DNA of 64,000 nt from Salminus brasiliensis (Eukaryota > Chordata > Actinopteri > Characiformes > Bryconidae), in NCBI RefSeq assembly GCF_030463535.1, contig NC_132896.1, forward strand, positions 24,985,709 to 25,049,708, read 5' to 3'. Each line of letters begins with the position of its first letter. Within the stretch, counting starts at the first letter, position 1. Below, in pieces: positions 51,046 to 62,757 of the stretch. A model generated the notes under the pieces. That model searched no databases, was not told the DNA's origin, and worked only from the letters and a program-made list of their open reading frames with translations. Both the position numbers and the translations under genes were made by a program.

Positions 51046-51800
51046 ATATGATGGGGTAACTATGCAAAACACGCTAGAGATCACCTGAGTGTAAAACGTC
51101 AAAGGGCATGCCTCAGGAAATTGGGACCTCTAACTGTAATGGACTTCCAACAATTAACATTAAGGCCAGTTTGCTCATTGGAAGATTGACCAGATTGACC
51201 ATAGCTGGAAATGACACAAGAGCAAGGCACGTTTGGGAAAAGATACAGTACGGATATAACAAATTCCATATTTAGAGTGTCCCAACAATTCACTTATGCT
51301 ATTAAGTTGCACATTGAGTGGCTTGTAGCTGAACACAAACACCAGTGAGATGAAACTTCATTAAAAAAAATACCATTCATTTACCTTTAAGACAGTGTTC
51401 AACTTGGTTCTCAGGAACCCTCTGATTTCTGTTCCCACAAAGCACACAAAATGTGCACCATTTAGGACTCATGAAGACTGTTTTTAGAGGCATTACATTT
51501 ACACGTTTAACTGTTTTATTCACCATTCATCAATTTCTGGTCTACATAATCAATGATTAAAATTCCTTCCAAATTGTATGAACTTGTACAGTATTTAATA
51601 ATATGTTCCAGCATGCACCCAAAATGCTGCACAAGGAACTGTTATTTGTTTAATTATTTTAAAACCCCAGGGAGCAAAATCACAACTGTGTCAGCATCTC
51701 CTGATCTAGTCCTGTAGTCTAGTCCACACAGATGCAGTTCAGACTGCTGTGTGCATGAAGCGACTCCAGCAGCTTGCGCCTATGATTCTCTATGATGTGA
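51046..51800. other. intergenic between the SLAIN gene and znf711
   Basis: AT-rich; no gene or repeat recognised. Confidence 0.55.
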
Positions 51801-51814
51801 CGTAAATGGACAGG

Positions 51815-52028
51815 GCTCAGGCCGCGCGCATTGTCTCCCCCCTCCCCCCTCCGCTGTGAGCGCGCAGCCTGATTGGCCGAGCCAGGCCTGGAAAAAAACA
51901 TTGCTCGGGGATTCAGAGAATGTACAGGCCGCAGCGGCGCAACCGTAGCAAAATAAAGCAAAACCGTGCAGCACATCGTCGCTAGCGCCGGAGTCCCGTC
52001 GAACACGCCCAAGGGAGTCTGCAGCCAG
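51815..52028 (+). promoter_or_regulatory. znf711: znf711 CpG promoter and non-coding exon 1
   Basis: GC-rich sequence with an inverted CCAAT (ATTGG 51872-51876). The untranslated exon is inferred to end at GCAGCCAG, 52028, with donor GTAAAA at 52029. CpG density continues to about 52600, with a YY1-type AAGATGGCGG at 52342-52351 in intron 1. The open frames across this GC-rich DNA are not supported as coding. Confidence 0.65.
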
Positions 52029-53499
52029 GTAAAAAAAACGTCTCCATCAATATCAGAATGGCATGAAAACTCGAGCCGCGGGCCCGCACGGCCTGCGCGG
52101 GCCTCGCCGAGCCTGGCGGGACGAAGCTCAGGGAGGAAAACGGGGGGGCTGGCCTACAGCTCGGAGAGCTCGAAACGAGCCGCCAACATGGCTCGCAAAC
52201 GAGAAACGGGAGACTAAGAGGACTATGCGCGGGGAAACTTGCAGTGGAAATGCGTTGTGTGGAGTTTTAAGCCGACCGTTGAGCCGAGGAGCCGCCTTTC
52301 TTCTGCTTGGCTAACGCCGCTGATGCTAACTAGCGTTAACTAAGATGGCGGAACACAAGATGTCGGACACGGTCCGCTCCGCAGCTGCTTGGAAAACGGA
52401 CAGCCTTCTCCTTCACTAACACTCGGGGCTCCTGGCTCGGCGTGTGATTTTAGCATCGCTGGTGACTTGGTTGTGGAAAAAGAAGAAAAAAACCCCAAAA
52501 CCAATAATGTTAATATTTCGTTAACGCAACGGACCCGCTCGCGTCATAACGAGCTACGGCTTCGCGTTCAGCGCGCGCGCGCGCGCACGCGATGGCCATG
52601 ATTCCAGCGATGTCCGACTCACGAACGAATCGTTCATTAGAACCGGCTCTTTTTTCAGTAAAACCGGCCGAGCCGAATCACAGTTGAATCGCCCTTTTTC
52701 TAACTAGCTATCTCTAGCGTCTGCCAAGTGCTTGTGCCCGTGTATTAGGATGAAGATTTCTAATCGGTTATGAGCGTCCTGTAGTTTTCTAGTGTATCAT
52801 ATGTTAAATACTTTACACGTTGTACTGTTTTCAGAACCACACCTCTTTGTGGACTGTGACGGATTTAGCTAGCTAGCTAACTTGCTGTTTTTGTTGTGTT
52901 TGGGTTTTATGCAGCGGTGGCTTACTCGCTCAACCTATTCGCGTTGTGTCTGCAGGAGAGGATAGATGAAGTTGACTTGGCTTGTGAATCAACAAGACGT
53001 TGAAGCTGATGCTCGATTTATTGAAATGAAGCCTCCAACGAATCGGTTCGTTCAACTGAATCGAGCCTTCTATGATTTGCGCAGCAAAGGGCTGTCTGTG
53101 GGAAGATACCGGCGCTGTCAGAGGAGGGGGAGAAAGGAGGGGCGAGATAAATAAACACACTAGCTGGTTTTCATTGATAATGACAGAAGGATTACATATC
53201 GCACAGCATTTATTTGACGCCTGAGATTTAGCTATAGCTACGTGATGCGAAATCGCCAGAAATGTGTTTTGGCGAGTTGGCAAACGTCCTGTCTTTATTA
53301 TGGGAGGCGGAGACATTACGTCATTTTGGAAATTCCCTCCACAGCGTTTGAAACGGCTCTGTGGCGAGGAGTAAACACACTGCCTGACTGTTTGTATGTT
53401 TTATGTGATCTTAATTTCCACACACTCCACAGTTTTTTATTTTATTCCAGAGTATACCTTGTTTTCGTACAACGACAGTAGTAAAGACCACTGGTTCGC

Positions 53500-53808
53500 T
53501 TCTGATTAGATGCCTTGACTGCTGCTGCTACCTAAAACCTTCACAACCAAACACTTACATTCAGTTAAATACACACTGCTACCCTCAGGACTTCATAGAT
53601 TTCAGCATTGTGTGCATAATGTATATGATGTCAAAACTGTATTCTTGTTGTTCGGTTGTTGTGCTATCTGGAGGATGGGTTTCTCTCAAGGTTTCTTCCT
53701 CTCGGTGTGTGTCACCCCTTGGTTTGCTCAAAAGAGAGCTTGTACCCGATCTCTGTAGAGCTGCTATATGAAAAGCACTATAGAAATAAATTTGTTAAAT
53801 TTAGTTCA
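53500..53808 (+). mobile_element. dispersed fish repeat tail, znf711 intron
   Basis: Blocks such as GGAGGATGGGTTTCTCTC, AAGGTTTCTTCCTCTC, AGAGCTGCTATATGAAAAGC and CACTATAGAAATAAATTTG are typical of a common fish retroelement 3' region. Class unassigned. Confidence 0.5.
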
Positions 53809-53860
53809 TTTTAATTAAATGAATGCAATTTATTATAATTTGTCCTGCTCTCTCTTTCAG

Positions 53861-53945
53861 AAGATTTCCTCCCAGATGACACGAGTACAGTGTTGCTTAG
53901 TGTTTGACACTTGTACAAGAATTAAAACGGGCATCAAATGTGAAG
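53861..53945 (+). other. znf711: znf711 non-coding exon 2
   Basis: Bounded by acceptor TCTCTTTCAG (ending 53860) and donor GTATGT (53946). It precedes the coding exon, which begins at 54102 after acceptor GGTGAATTTAG. Called from splice signals only. Confidence 0.5.
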
Positions 53946-54123
53946 GTATGTTGGCAGCTTATAAAAAGTGAAATACCTTTTACAGTCTTTTTAAAAATCA
54001 TTTAATATAAATAATTAATCTTATATTACCAATCACAATGAAGTGAGAAATAATGTTTATGTATTGTGATGTTTTGCTCTTCTTTATCTTGGTGAATTTA
54101 GTGCCGTGAAAAGTCCATAAATA

Positions 54124-54388
54124 ATGGATCAAGGAGGAGGGGTCTTGGAGCTTCACTCCCAGGACTTGAAAATGCCCCATACAATGATAATGCAAGACTT
54201 TGGTAAGGGAAGGCAGTGGAAAAATGTTTGCATTTTTTATGGCATATGATCAGATCAGAGTGTCAAACAACTGATGTTATGCTAATTATTTCTAATATTT
54301 TAGGGTAATGTTATTAACATGCAACCATAAAACCTTTGCAAAATGCATGATACGCTGCAGGTTTTAGGCAATCGTCTCCTTATATTTA

Positions 54389-54428
<40 letters not shown>

Positions 54429-55442
54429 CAAACGTTTTCTTCTTTTTGTTTTCCACAGTTGCGGGGATGGGCGGCATGGCACACATAGATGGTGAGCACA
54501 TTGTGGTGTCTGTCCCTGAGGCGGTTTTGGTATCAGATGTGGTGACCGATGAGGGCATCCTGCTGGAGCACGGCCTGGAGGCTGAGGTGGTGGAAGGCCC
54601 CGACATCGGCCATGAAGACGTTATCACCACAGAGGGCGTAATCATGTCTGAGTCCATTCTGGGGTCCGAGGTAGCCATGGAGGAGGCTCTGGATGCAGAA
54701 CACCACGTCCTCACCGCTGACCTGATTGAGGAGACTGTACCTGACCAGGTTTTTGTGGCCGACCTTATGTCCGGACATGAGGGCAGTCCTCTGGACCACG
54801 AGCTTGTGTCAGAGGAGGTGATGGTCACAGACACGGAGGCCGTCATACAGGCTCACGAGACCATGCCTTCCAGTGTTACCCTTAAGAACGATGAAGATGA
54901 TGACGATGATGATGAAGATGGCAAGAGCACCTCAGAAGACTACCTCATGATCTCATGTTAGTGATTGCTAACCTTACACAGTGATGCCCGTCCATGCACC
55001 TGTGGATCTACTAATTTGCAAAGTTTGTCCAAGGTCTAATATTAAGGGACCTTACGTTAATTCAGTTGTTAAATTAGGGTGGGTGCTAATCTCCAACAAC
55101 ATCAAAATAATTCTCCTGGGGCAAAAGTATATATGACTGTTATGTTAAGCACATTGGCAGATGCATCTGGTTGTACAGTCAAATATTTATATACATATTT
55201 GTCCCCGTTTCTGCAGTGGATGATGTTGGGGAAAAGTTGGATATTGGTGACACACCTTTAAAGATCAGTGCAGATGTGGTTCAGGATGATGATGGATCCA
55301 AGGAGGATGAATTTGGCTCTGAGGTCATCAAAGTGTACATCTTTAAAGCAGAAGATGAAGATGTCGAAATAGGTGACTTTATTCAAATATTGGACATATC
55401 TGTAAGTGCACTGATGCTTTTTTTGGTGCTGTACTCAGTGGT

Positions 55443-55482
<40 letters not shown>

Positions 55483-57683
55483 TTTAAACTACAAGGTGCT
55501 CTGAGTTTGCTTTGGAAATGTTTTTTTAATGGGTGTCATTTCTGATGTTTTTTGTAGGTGGAACAGAGGTGGTTGCCGAGAGTGATTTTCCCAATGGGCA
55601 CGCAGTTTTGGAGCCAGCAAGCACGGGTCGAATGCCCAGAGAGAAGATGGTCTACATGGCAGTGAAGGACACCAGCCAAGGAGATGAGGACATCAGTGAG
55701 TTTAAGCGACAGCAGGGTAATGATGTAACCATAGAGCACTACTTAGAAAAACATAACCAATCATGTTTTTACACTGGTTCAGCATGCAGTGTTCTGTGAT
55801 CTGGTTGGAGCGATCTTTCCGTTTCAGCAGCCTCATTGAACACAAGTGCATTTTAGGGTTGACTGAAACTGATCTATTGCTATTGTATTCAGCATCACTG
55901 TTAAATTAAAGCAGTTACATAGCAGTAAGTTTATACTTTATCACATGGTTCTGTCCATAGATATTGACGAGATGACTGACCAGGTGTATATGGAAGTAAT
56001 TGTTGGGGAAGATGAAGCTCCTGTCATTCAGGAAGCACAGTTGGAGGACACACCATGTAATAAGAACTTTGTTCCTGTGGCATGGGCTGCTGCTTATGGT
56101 TTGTCATTTTTCCACTGATAGCATGCAGGCATTTGATTGGTACCATAAAATGATTCATGTTTGTTTCTGCAACAATTAAAAATGTAAAGATAAACACTTA
56201 AAAATCATTCCCTCACTTTTAATGCTCAGTGGAAGTGTTCTAACTGCTGTTCTTTTAATGGGTAGGTAACAATCTGGAGACTCGGTTGGAGAGTAAGAAT
56301 GGTGCAGCCACTCCCTACCTGCAGATCACCGACAACATCAGTACAAGCCGAGCTCTCAAACAAAAAATCAAAAAGAAGAGGAAGGGAGAGACACGTCAGT
56401 GTCAGACTGGTACGGTTATTGAAGAAACTGTAGCTGTGGAAACGTATTTTTTTTTAAATTTATTTTAAATTTCTAAACATATAAAGAAATGTTTCTCTGT
56501 TTCAGCTGTAATTATCGGCCCAGATGGCCAGCCACTGACAGTCTACCCATGCCACATTTGTGGAAAGAAGTTCAAGTCACGGGGATTTCTAAAGCGTCAC
56601 ATGAAGAACCACCCGGACCACATGTTCAAGAAGAAGTACCAGTGCACAGACTGTGACTTCACCACCAACAAGAAAGTTAGTTTCCACAACCACCTGGAGA
56701 GCCACAAGCTCATCATCAAGAATGAGAAGATCCCTGAGTACACGGAGTACACGCGGCACTACCGTGAGGCTAGTCCCCTCAGCCCCAACAAGCTTATCCT
56801 GCGCGACAAGGAGCCCAAACTTCACAAGTGCAAATACTGTGAGTACGAGACAGCTGAGCAGGGTCTGCTCAATCGGCACTTGTTGGCTGTGCACAGCAAG
56901 AACTTTGCCCATGTGTGTGTGGAGTGTGCAAAGGGCTTCCGCCACCCGTCCGAGCTCAAGAAGCACATGAGGACGCACACAGGTGAGAAGCCCTACCACT
57001 GCCAGCACTGCGACTTCCGCTGCGCTGACCAGTCAAACCTAAAGACTCACATAAAGAGCAAACACGGCACCGACTTGCCGTTTAAGTGCGGCCACTGCCC
57101 GCAGGCTTTCGCAGACGACAAGGAACTGCAGAGGCACATGGACATCTTCCAGGGCCACAAGACTCACCAGTGCCCACACTGCGACCACAAAAGCACCAAC
57201 TCCAGCGACCTGAAGCGGCACATCATCTCTGTGCACACCAAGGACTTCCCGCACAAGTGCGACGTGTGCGAGAAAGGCTTTCACAGGCCTTCGGAACTCA
57301 AGAAACACTCTGAGAGTCACAAGGGAAACAAGGTGCACCAGTGCCGGCACTGTGACTTTAAAATCTCGGACCCTTTTACGCTGAGCCGGCACATCCTTTC
57401 TGTTCACACCAAGGACCTGCCCTTTAAGTGCAAACGCTGCAAGCGTGGCTTCAGGCATCAGACCGAACTCAAGAAACACATGAAAACGCACAGTGGCCGC
57501 AAAGTCTACCAGTGCCAGTACTGTGAGTATAACACGGCGGACGCTTCGGGTTTCAAACGCCACGTCATATCTATTCACACTAAGGACTATCCGCACAGAT
57601 GCGACTACTGCAAGAAGGGTTTCAGACGGCCCTCAGAAAAGAACCAGCACATAATGCGGCATCACAAAGAGACACTGATGTAA
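54124..57683 (+). CDS. znf711: ZFX/ZFY/ZNF711-family zinc-finger transcription activator, 7 coding exons
   Basis: Nuclear transcription factor of the ZFX/ZFY/ZNF711 family, acting at CpG promoters. ZNF711 is linked to X-linked intellectual disability in humans. Coding exons are 54124-54202, 54459-54956, 55217-55372, 55558-55695, 55961-56098, 56266-56409 and 56506-57683: 2331 nt, 776 aa plus stop. The N-terminal acidic activation domain includes [20 protein letters not shown], a D/E run and [14 protein letters not shown]. The KQKIKKKRK basic cluster is a likely nuclear signal. Twelve C2H2 fingers fill the last exon; ZFX finger 3 is missing, as in ZNF711. The MIMQDF start and HHKETLM end favour ZNF711 over ZFX. 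Exon 5 (46 codons, VYMEVIVGE to WAAAYG) matches the ZFX exon that shorter human ZNF711 isoforms omit. Exons 3-6 are each divisible by three and in phase 1. Confidence 0.96.
54391..54426. repeat. (AT)n microsatellite
   Basis: AT dinucleotides ending about 32 bp before the znf711 exon 2 acceptor, close enough to alter the polypyrimidine/branch region if length varies. Confidence 0.95.
55444..55481. repeat. (CA)19 microsatellite, znf711 intron 3
   Basis: Pure CA run between coding exons 3 and 4. Confidence 0.95.
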
Positions 57684-60600
57684 CACTTAACTTCACCCCC
57701 TTTACCACCCCAAACAAATACACACTGAAACACACACCCACACAGCTCCACCTCATAACCAGAGCCCAAATTACACTGCAGAACATGAGGATGGAATAGG
57801 ACCGCATAGCCTGCTAATATCAACTACATTACAACTGTTATTTACTCTTTTGTAAAGCATCTTCAAATAACCCATCAGAAGTAAAGCAAAGCAGGATTTG
57901 GTGTAAGTGAAATTATGACCAGAGTCACAGTTGTCATTTTATCATTGTCCAAGAATTTCTGCAAGGGTAAACTCTGATCAGCCGGGGTTTCTATTTTTGT
58001 ATTATGCTCAGATGCTTATGAGTAAATAATGTCCTTAATGTTAATTGGCTAGGTGGTGTTTAAAATGTGCTCTAATTTGAAACAAAAGTCTAGTATGACA
58101 CCTTAACAAGCCTCCCTGTAATCATTTTGATATGGGCAGTGTTGTAAGTCATTTTACCAACTGATGTGCCCGACTTTTACCCTAACATTTATTTTTAAAG
58201 ATAATTTCAATCATGCTATCAGTTTCAGCAGGTCATCTGTGCTATTTAAGTGATATCCGTTAGCATCTTTACACGTGTGTTGCACATTTGTAAACATGCA
58301 TATTTTTGTGCAAGAGGTTCGTCCTTGTTTCATGTTCACTTGGAGGTAGTCTCAAACACCAACCAGTAAATTTCCATTTCCCAGAGATTTCTATGCTGAT
58401 GTATGCTGGGCTCTCAAACTTGGTCAACAATTAAACTCACTGTAGTTGGAAAGAAAATCAAACATTTTAGTTGTTACCTTTTGTGAATGCCACTACAAGA
58501 CTTATTGTATATGTATAATCACGTGTAACGCGTAACTGGCAAACATGCACATATGGCCAACTCTTTCGACTTGCAGTCATGCCTTACCTGTATTGTATTT
58601 TTCTTGCACTGAATTCAGTAAATCAAACGTGATTATTTTTTTTACACATGTCTCAGTTGTGTGGTTCAGGTCTGCTTAGTGATGGGTGAAAAGTTAGCAA
58701 GCCTCTTTGTTTTTGGTTTCTTTTCCTCTTGAAGACATGATGACAATCCTGACATAAGCCCACTTCTGCAGTTCTGTTATCAGTGATGGTGTGGTGGCGA
58801 ATGGCCAAATTGTCTTATTTCCTTGGCATATAGAAATATTCTATTACAATTCAATTTCACACCAACGTTGCCTGCCAGTTCCCAGTTCCAGTCCAGCAGA
58901 CTCCATATGCTGCACTTTTGTCACAATTTGACACATCTCTCACACCTCAGTAGGTAAATATGAAGCTGTTTTTGAGCTGGGCCACACATCTTAGACCGAA
59001 ACTCCTGAATTTGCATTACGATCCAATGTATCCAATGTGTCACTTACAGTTTTTGATGCTTGTAGCCCCTTTAATTAAATTGGGTATTAACTGAAACACT
59101 TCAGTAGCATTGCTTTAGTGGACCTACATACCATCACTGTCGCACAGAAACCTCCAGTTTTTACTTTTTGACATCATTTGAAGTTGCAGCTGATCTTTTA
59201 CGCTTGATCAGAATCTAATGCTGAATTGACCAATACAAATGGTCTGTGAATTAATTGGATTCAAATCTTTTTGCATTGACTTCCATGGAAAGTTAAGGAT
59301 TTTTTTTTCCTCTTCATTAATGTCATTTTGGAGAGTGAAGGATTTTTTTGTGCGACAGTGACTATTAAGTTTGTGTTGGTGCAATTATTAGGAGTGTAAC
59401 GATACATTACATTACAAACATGTTCAGACTGGTTTGATTTTAAGTGTGTTTCCTATAAAACTTGCAGACTCAAATTTTGTAACGATGCTGTTGACGGGGA
59501 CATGTCAGTGCCACTGCACTCACCCTGCTTGTGTCTCTTGGTACCACGGATGGGTGTAAACAATATGAAACAATGTTGGTGCTTTTAGAGGTTCTAATTT
59601 CTTCAGAACATTTCACATTGAACCACTGAATGAACTCTAACTTAGTCTTCATATTTCTGCAATTATATATTGAATTATGCAACCTGTTTAAGAACTTCAT
59701 TGCCCTTTTATTTATTGATTTAATTATGCCATCTAATGCAAATGCTTTATTGACTGCCACCAGCCTGTTCAGTGTTCTGTTGCACTCCCAGGTAACTGCC
59801 TCCCCATCTCTACAAACCCAGTAATGCCAGTGAGTTTAGAAAGGGCATGTATTGTGACACCACTAATATTTAGGATTGTTTAAACTAAGGTTTCTTAATC
59901 TCTGTTCTTCCTGCAGTAGGACACAATTGATTGCTTCAGGACTGGGATTAACAACCACTGTCTTGGATAAAACATCCATTCTCTTTGCGACTGAAGTGAA
60001 TTAACTGATGTAGAATTTATTTTCATTTCATTATGCGTGATAAATGGTCTTTCCATATGTTTGTTTTCCCCCTGTCAGATATTTTTTTGTTGTTGTTATA
60101 CCAATGCACATTTGGCTGCTTAGAAATGTCTAGCATAAGGCAAATTTCACTTTTTTTATTTTTGGTATTCTGGATTTTTTTTTCTCATTTTTATAGTGAG
60201 GTTTTTAATGTGTATTCCCATCATTGTGGAAACGGGGGCCTCATTTGTCAGCAGTATATTACTGAAATACATTTTGCTATTAGCATACAATGCAACCATA
60301 TAGAATTGACTCGGGAGCATTTCTACAACTTGCTGAGTTGATGTTTAAATGCATCTGCTGGCTGGAGACAGTTGTTACACAGTATTTTTACAAGAGATTC
60401 AGTGGCCACATTAACATGGGCTTGTGTTGCATTATCATTCTTCCTCACCACACAAAGAATACTGTTATGCAGACTTACCTCAACAGTCCAGGGTCCTTAT
60501 TTTGATAGACAACAGCATTCTGCCGGTGAATTTTGACTGTTCTTACCTGTTTCATCTTCATCACTTTGAAACACCCTCTCCCCCCACCTGTTTTTTAGGT

Positions 60601-60700
60601 AACCTCTAATGAATTCTTGCCATATCAAATGGAACAATGTATGCTGTGACCAATTTCTTGACTGATAGTTAACATACTGCGGGCAAAACTTGGCTGAAAA
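57684..60700 (+). other. znf711: znf711 3' UTR and intergenic
   Basis: AT-rich sequence after the TAA. An ATTAAA at 58430-58435 is a possible poly(A) signal, but the true end is not clear. No other gene recognised; a 102-codon open frame at 60033-60341 lacks any motif. Confidence 0.5.
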
Positions 60701-60718
60701 AGTTGAACTTTAGTATTC

Positions 60719-62368
60719 TTTATTGCTTTTAAACATGACGTTGCACACAGACAGAAGACCACAGTGAGGGCAAACATATTGACAGAAACTCAAAACGACT
60801 TGGGATGACCACATATACATAAAAGGAAATGAATGAAAAACAGGGACAAACCACACTTTGCGATGCTACCAAAACCATAACATAAAATGTCCAAACTACT
60901 TTCTGACCCATGAGGAACTGTAGCATTATAATGTATTTTATAAAAATAAACATGTCCCATGCTGTATATTTATAATATACTCTTTAAAATATAGATACTA
61001 TTTGTCTCTATGATACATTACTACTATAAATTATAGGATACAGTTGTGATATTTTCCTTTACAAAACAGTGAAGGATTTGGGTAAATCCTCACAATGCTA
61101 GTATTGAATATATTCTCAAAATGGTTTTAAGCTTCACAAATATCTCATATATCCTTTACAATGTTTGTACAAGTTAAATAGAGAAGAGTACATATTGGTG
61201 AGAAAATCCCACCTCGCAAACATTGGTTTTGTGATTCACTTCGACTTAAACAAGATCGTACGCCCATCCGTATCCATTAACAGTCATCCAGCAACATGTT
61301 GACTTGACAGTGTCCGCTTCTTATAAATCCAGAACAAAGGATTGGGGGGTTTACATGCAAAAACACCAGAACAATAGAGGGGTTATTACGATGATTGGTA
61401 CTTGGGTTATTTCAGTCATGAATTGCAAGAGGAGGAGGAGACAGACGTTTTCAGACAGAAAACAGCCGTTGATTTTATTAAAATACATATAAAACTACTC
61501 TGTGGGTTTCTTTAATATTCTCTGGAGTGCACAATGGATGACAACACAAGAAAATTCAAGAAGAATGGGTTCAAATAAGATATAGAGGAGAAGCTTAGAT
61601 ACAGGGAAAGCTGAAACGTTGTTCGACATTAACGGTCTTTAGAAAAGCAAAACCTTTTGGCCATCGTTACATCTATACAAGTATACAAACAAGTTTAATT
61701 GTACCATAAAGCTCAGTGTGAAATGCAGTGTATGTGGATCTCATGGATTTCATTGTCACACTGTTCCCTGCTGAAACTTGCAGCTACCCAAGCTGTGGTC
61801 CTAAAATCATCTTGTGTATTTGTTTGTGAAAGTACACGGTTTTGTGCATTCCCAAGTTTCCTTTCCATCTTTTGTTTTGGTGTGAGGTCAAGCACATGTG
61901 ATGTATTTCATGTTTGGGGGGGCAGGGTGAGTGCCTGAATGTATTTTGAATGAATTTACAGTAGTGACTATAGTGGATATCTGGATATCTGCTACATTGT
62001 CTGCCCTGAGCAGGTGTTCCATTCCACCACCCTAGTGAGTGGGCCCCAGTGTGTTCATAGGCGTCCTTTTCCAACGTGGCAATTTAGACTCTGGTGGGGA
62101 TATATATATATATATATATATGTAAATATGTATATATGTCCAAACACTGACCGTAATATTGCAACAAGGGAGTACTCAATTTCATGTCACAAGAATCAAA
62201 ACTGTACAAACAAGCACATCACCAAATAACCATCGCTTTCACTACCTACTTCACAGAATCTGCTACTTAACATTTTCTCTGCAGTAGTTTGCCCCAGGGC
62301 ATGTATTTGAGATAATGTGTGACTCCTTTGTAATATTTGTTACAGTTTTTACATAATGTATGCTTACC

Positions 62369-62406
<38 letters not shown>

Positions 62407-62757
62407 TAACATTCAATCATTTGAGTCTTTTGACAACGACAGTGAACCACATGTTACAGAGCTTTAGGTGTGCAGCTCTGTTGATCATCCATACTGCAGT
62501 GAGGTGAAGAATGGTTCTACTGGTCTCCCCGCTTGGCACAAACAAGTGCAAGGTAGTCAGAGGTCCTCTGCTAGGACAATAGAGCAACTTGGTGCTGGCA
62601 CAACTTTGTAAACATGTAATGGACGTGTGTGTCGTTTTGGCTGACCGTGAACTATGGAAAGATCTGTTAAAATGTAAACAAAATGTTTAAGAAATGACTA
62701 AGAGTGTCATACAACATGACTCATGCTCTCAAATCCTCTTGTGCAAAAAAGAACGTT
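60719..62757 (-). other. 3' UTR of the minus-strand FRMPD gene
   Basis: The + strand TTTATT at 60719-60724 reads AATAAA on the minus strand and is the furthest plausible poly(A) signal. This gives a roughly 2-kb 3' UTR convergent with znf711. It contains a (TA)n at 62099-62121 and a 32-base T run (A run in the transcript) at 62374-62405. Confidence 0.5.

Noticed and set aside
51966-52314. Two 83-codon frames in the znf711 CpG island
   Set aside because: GC-rich DNA yields long open frames; the sequence is better explained as the promoter, untranslated exon 1 and start of intron 1.
54364-54846. 160-codon frame antisense to znf711 exon 2
   Set aside because: Mirror of the acidic coding exon, running into an AT microsatellite.
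57039-57596. 185-codon frame antisense to the zinc-finger exon
   Set aside because: Antisense of periodic C2H2 finger codons gives open frames; no independent evidence.
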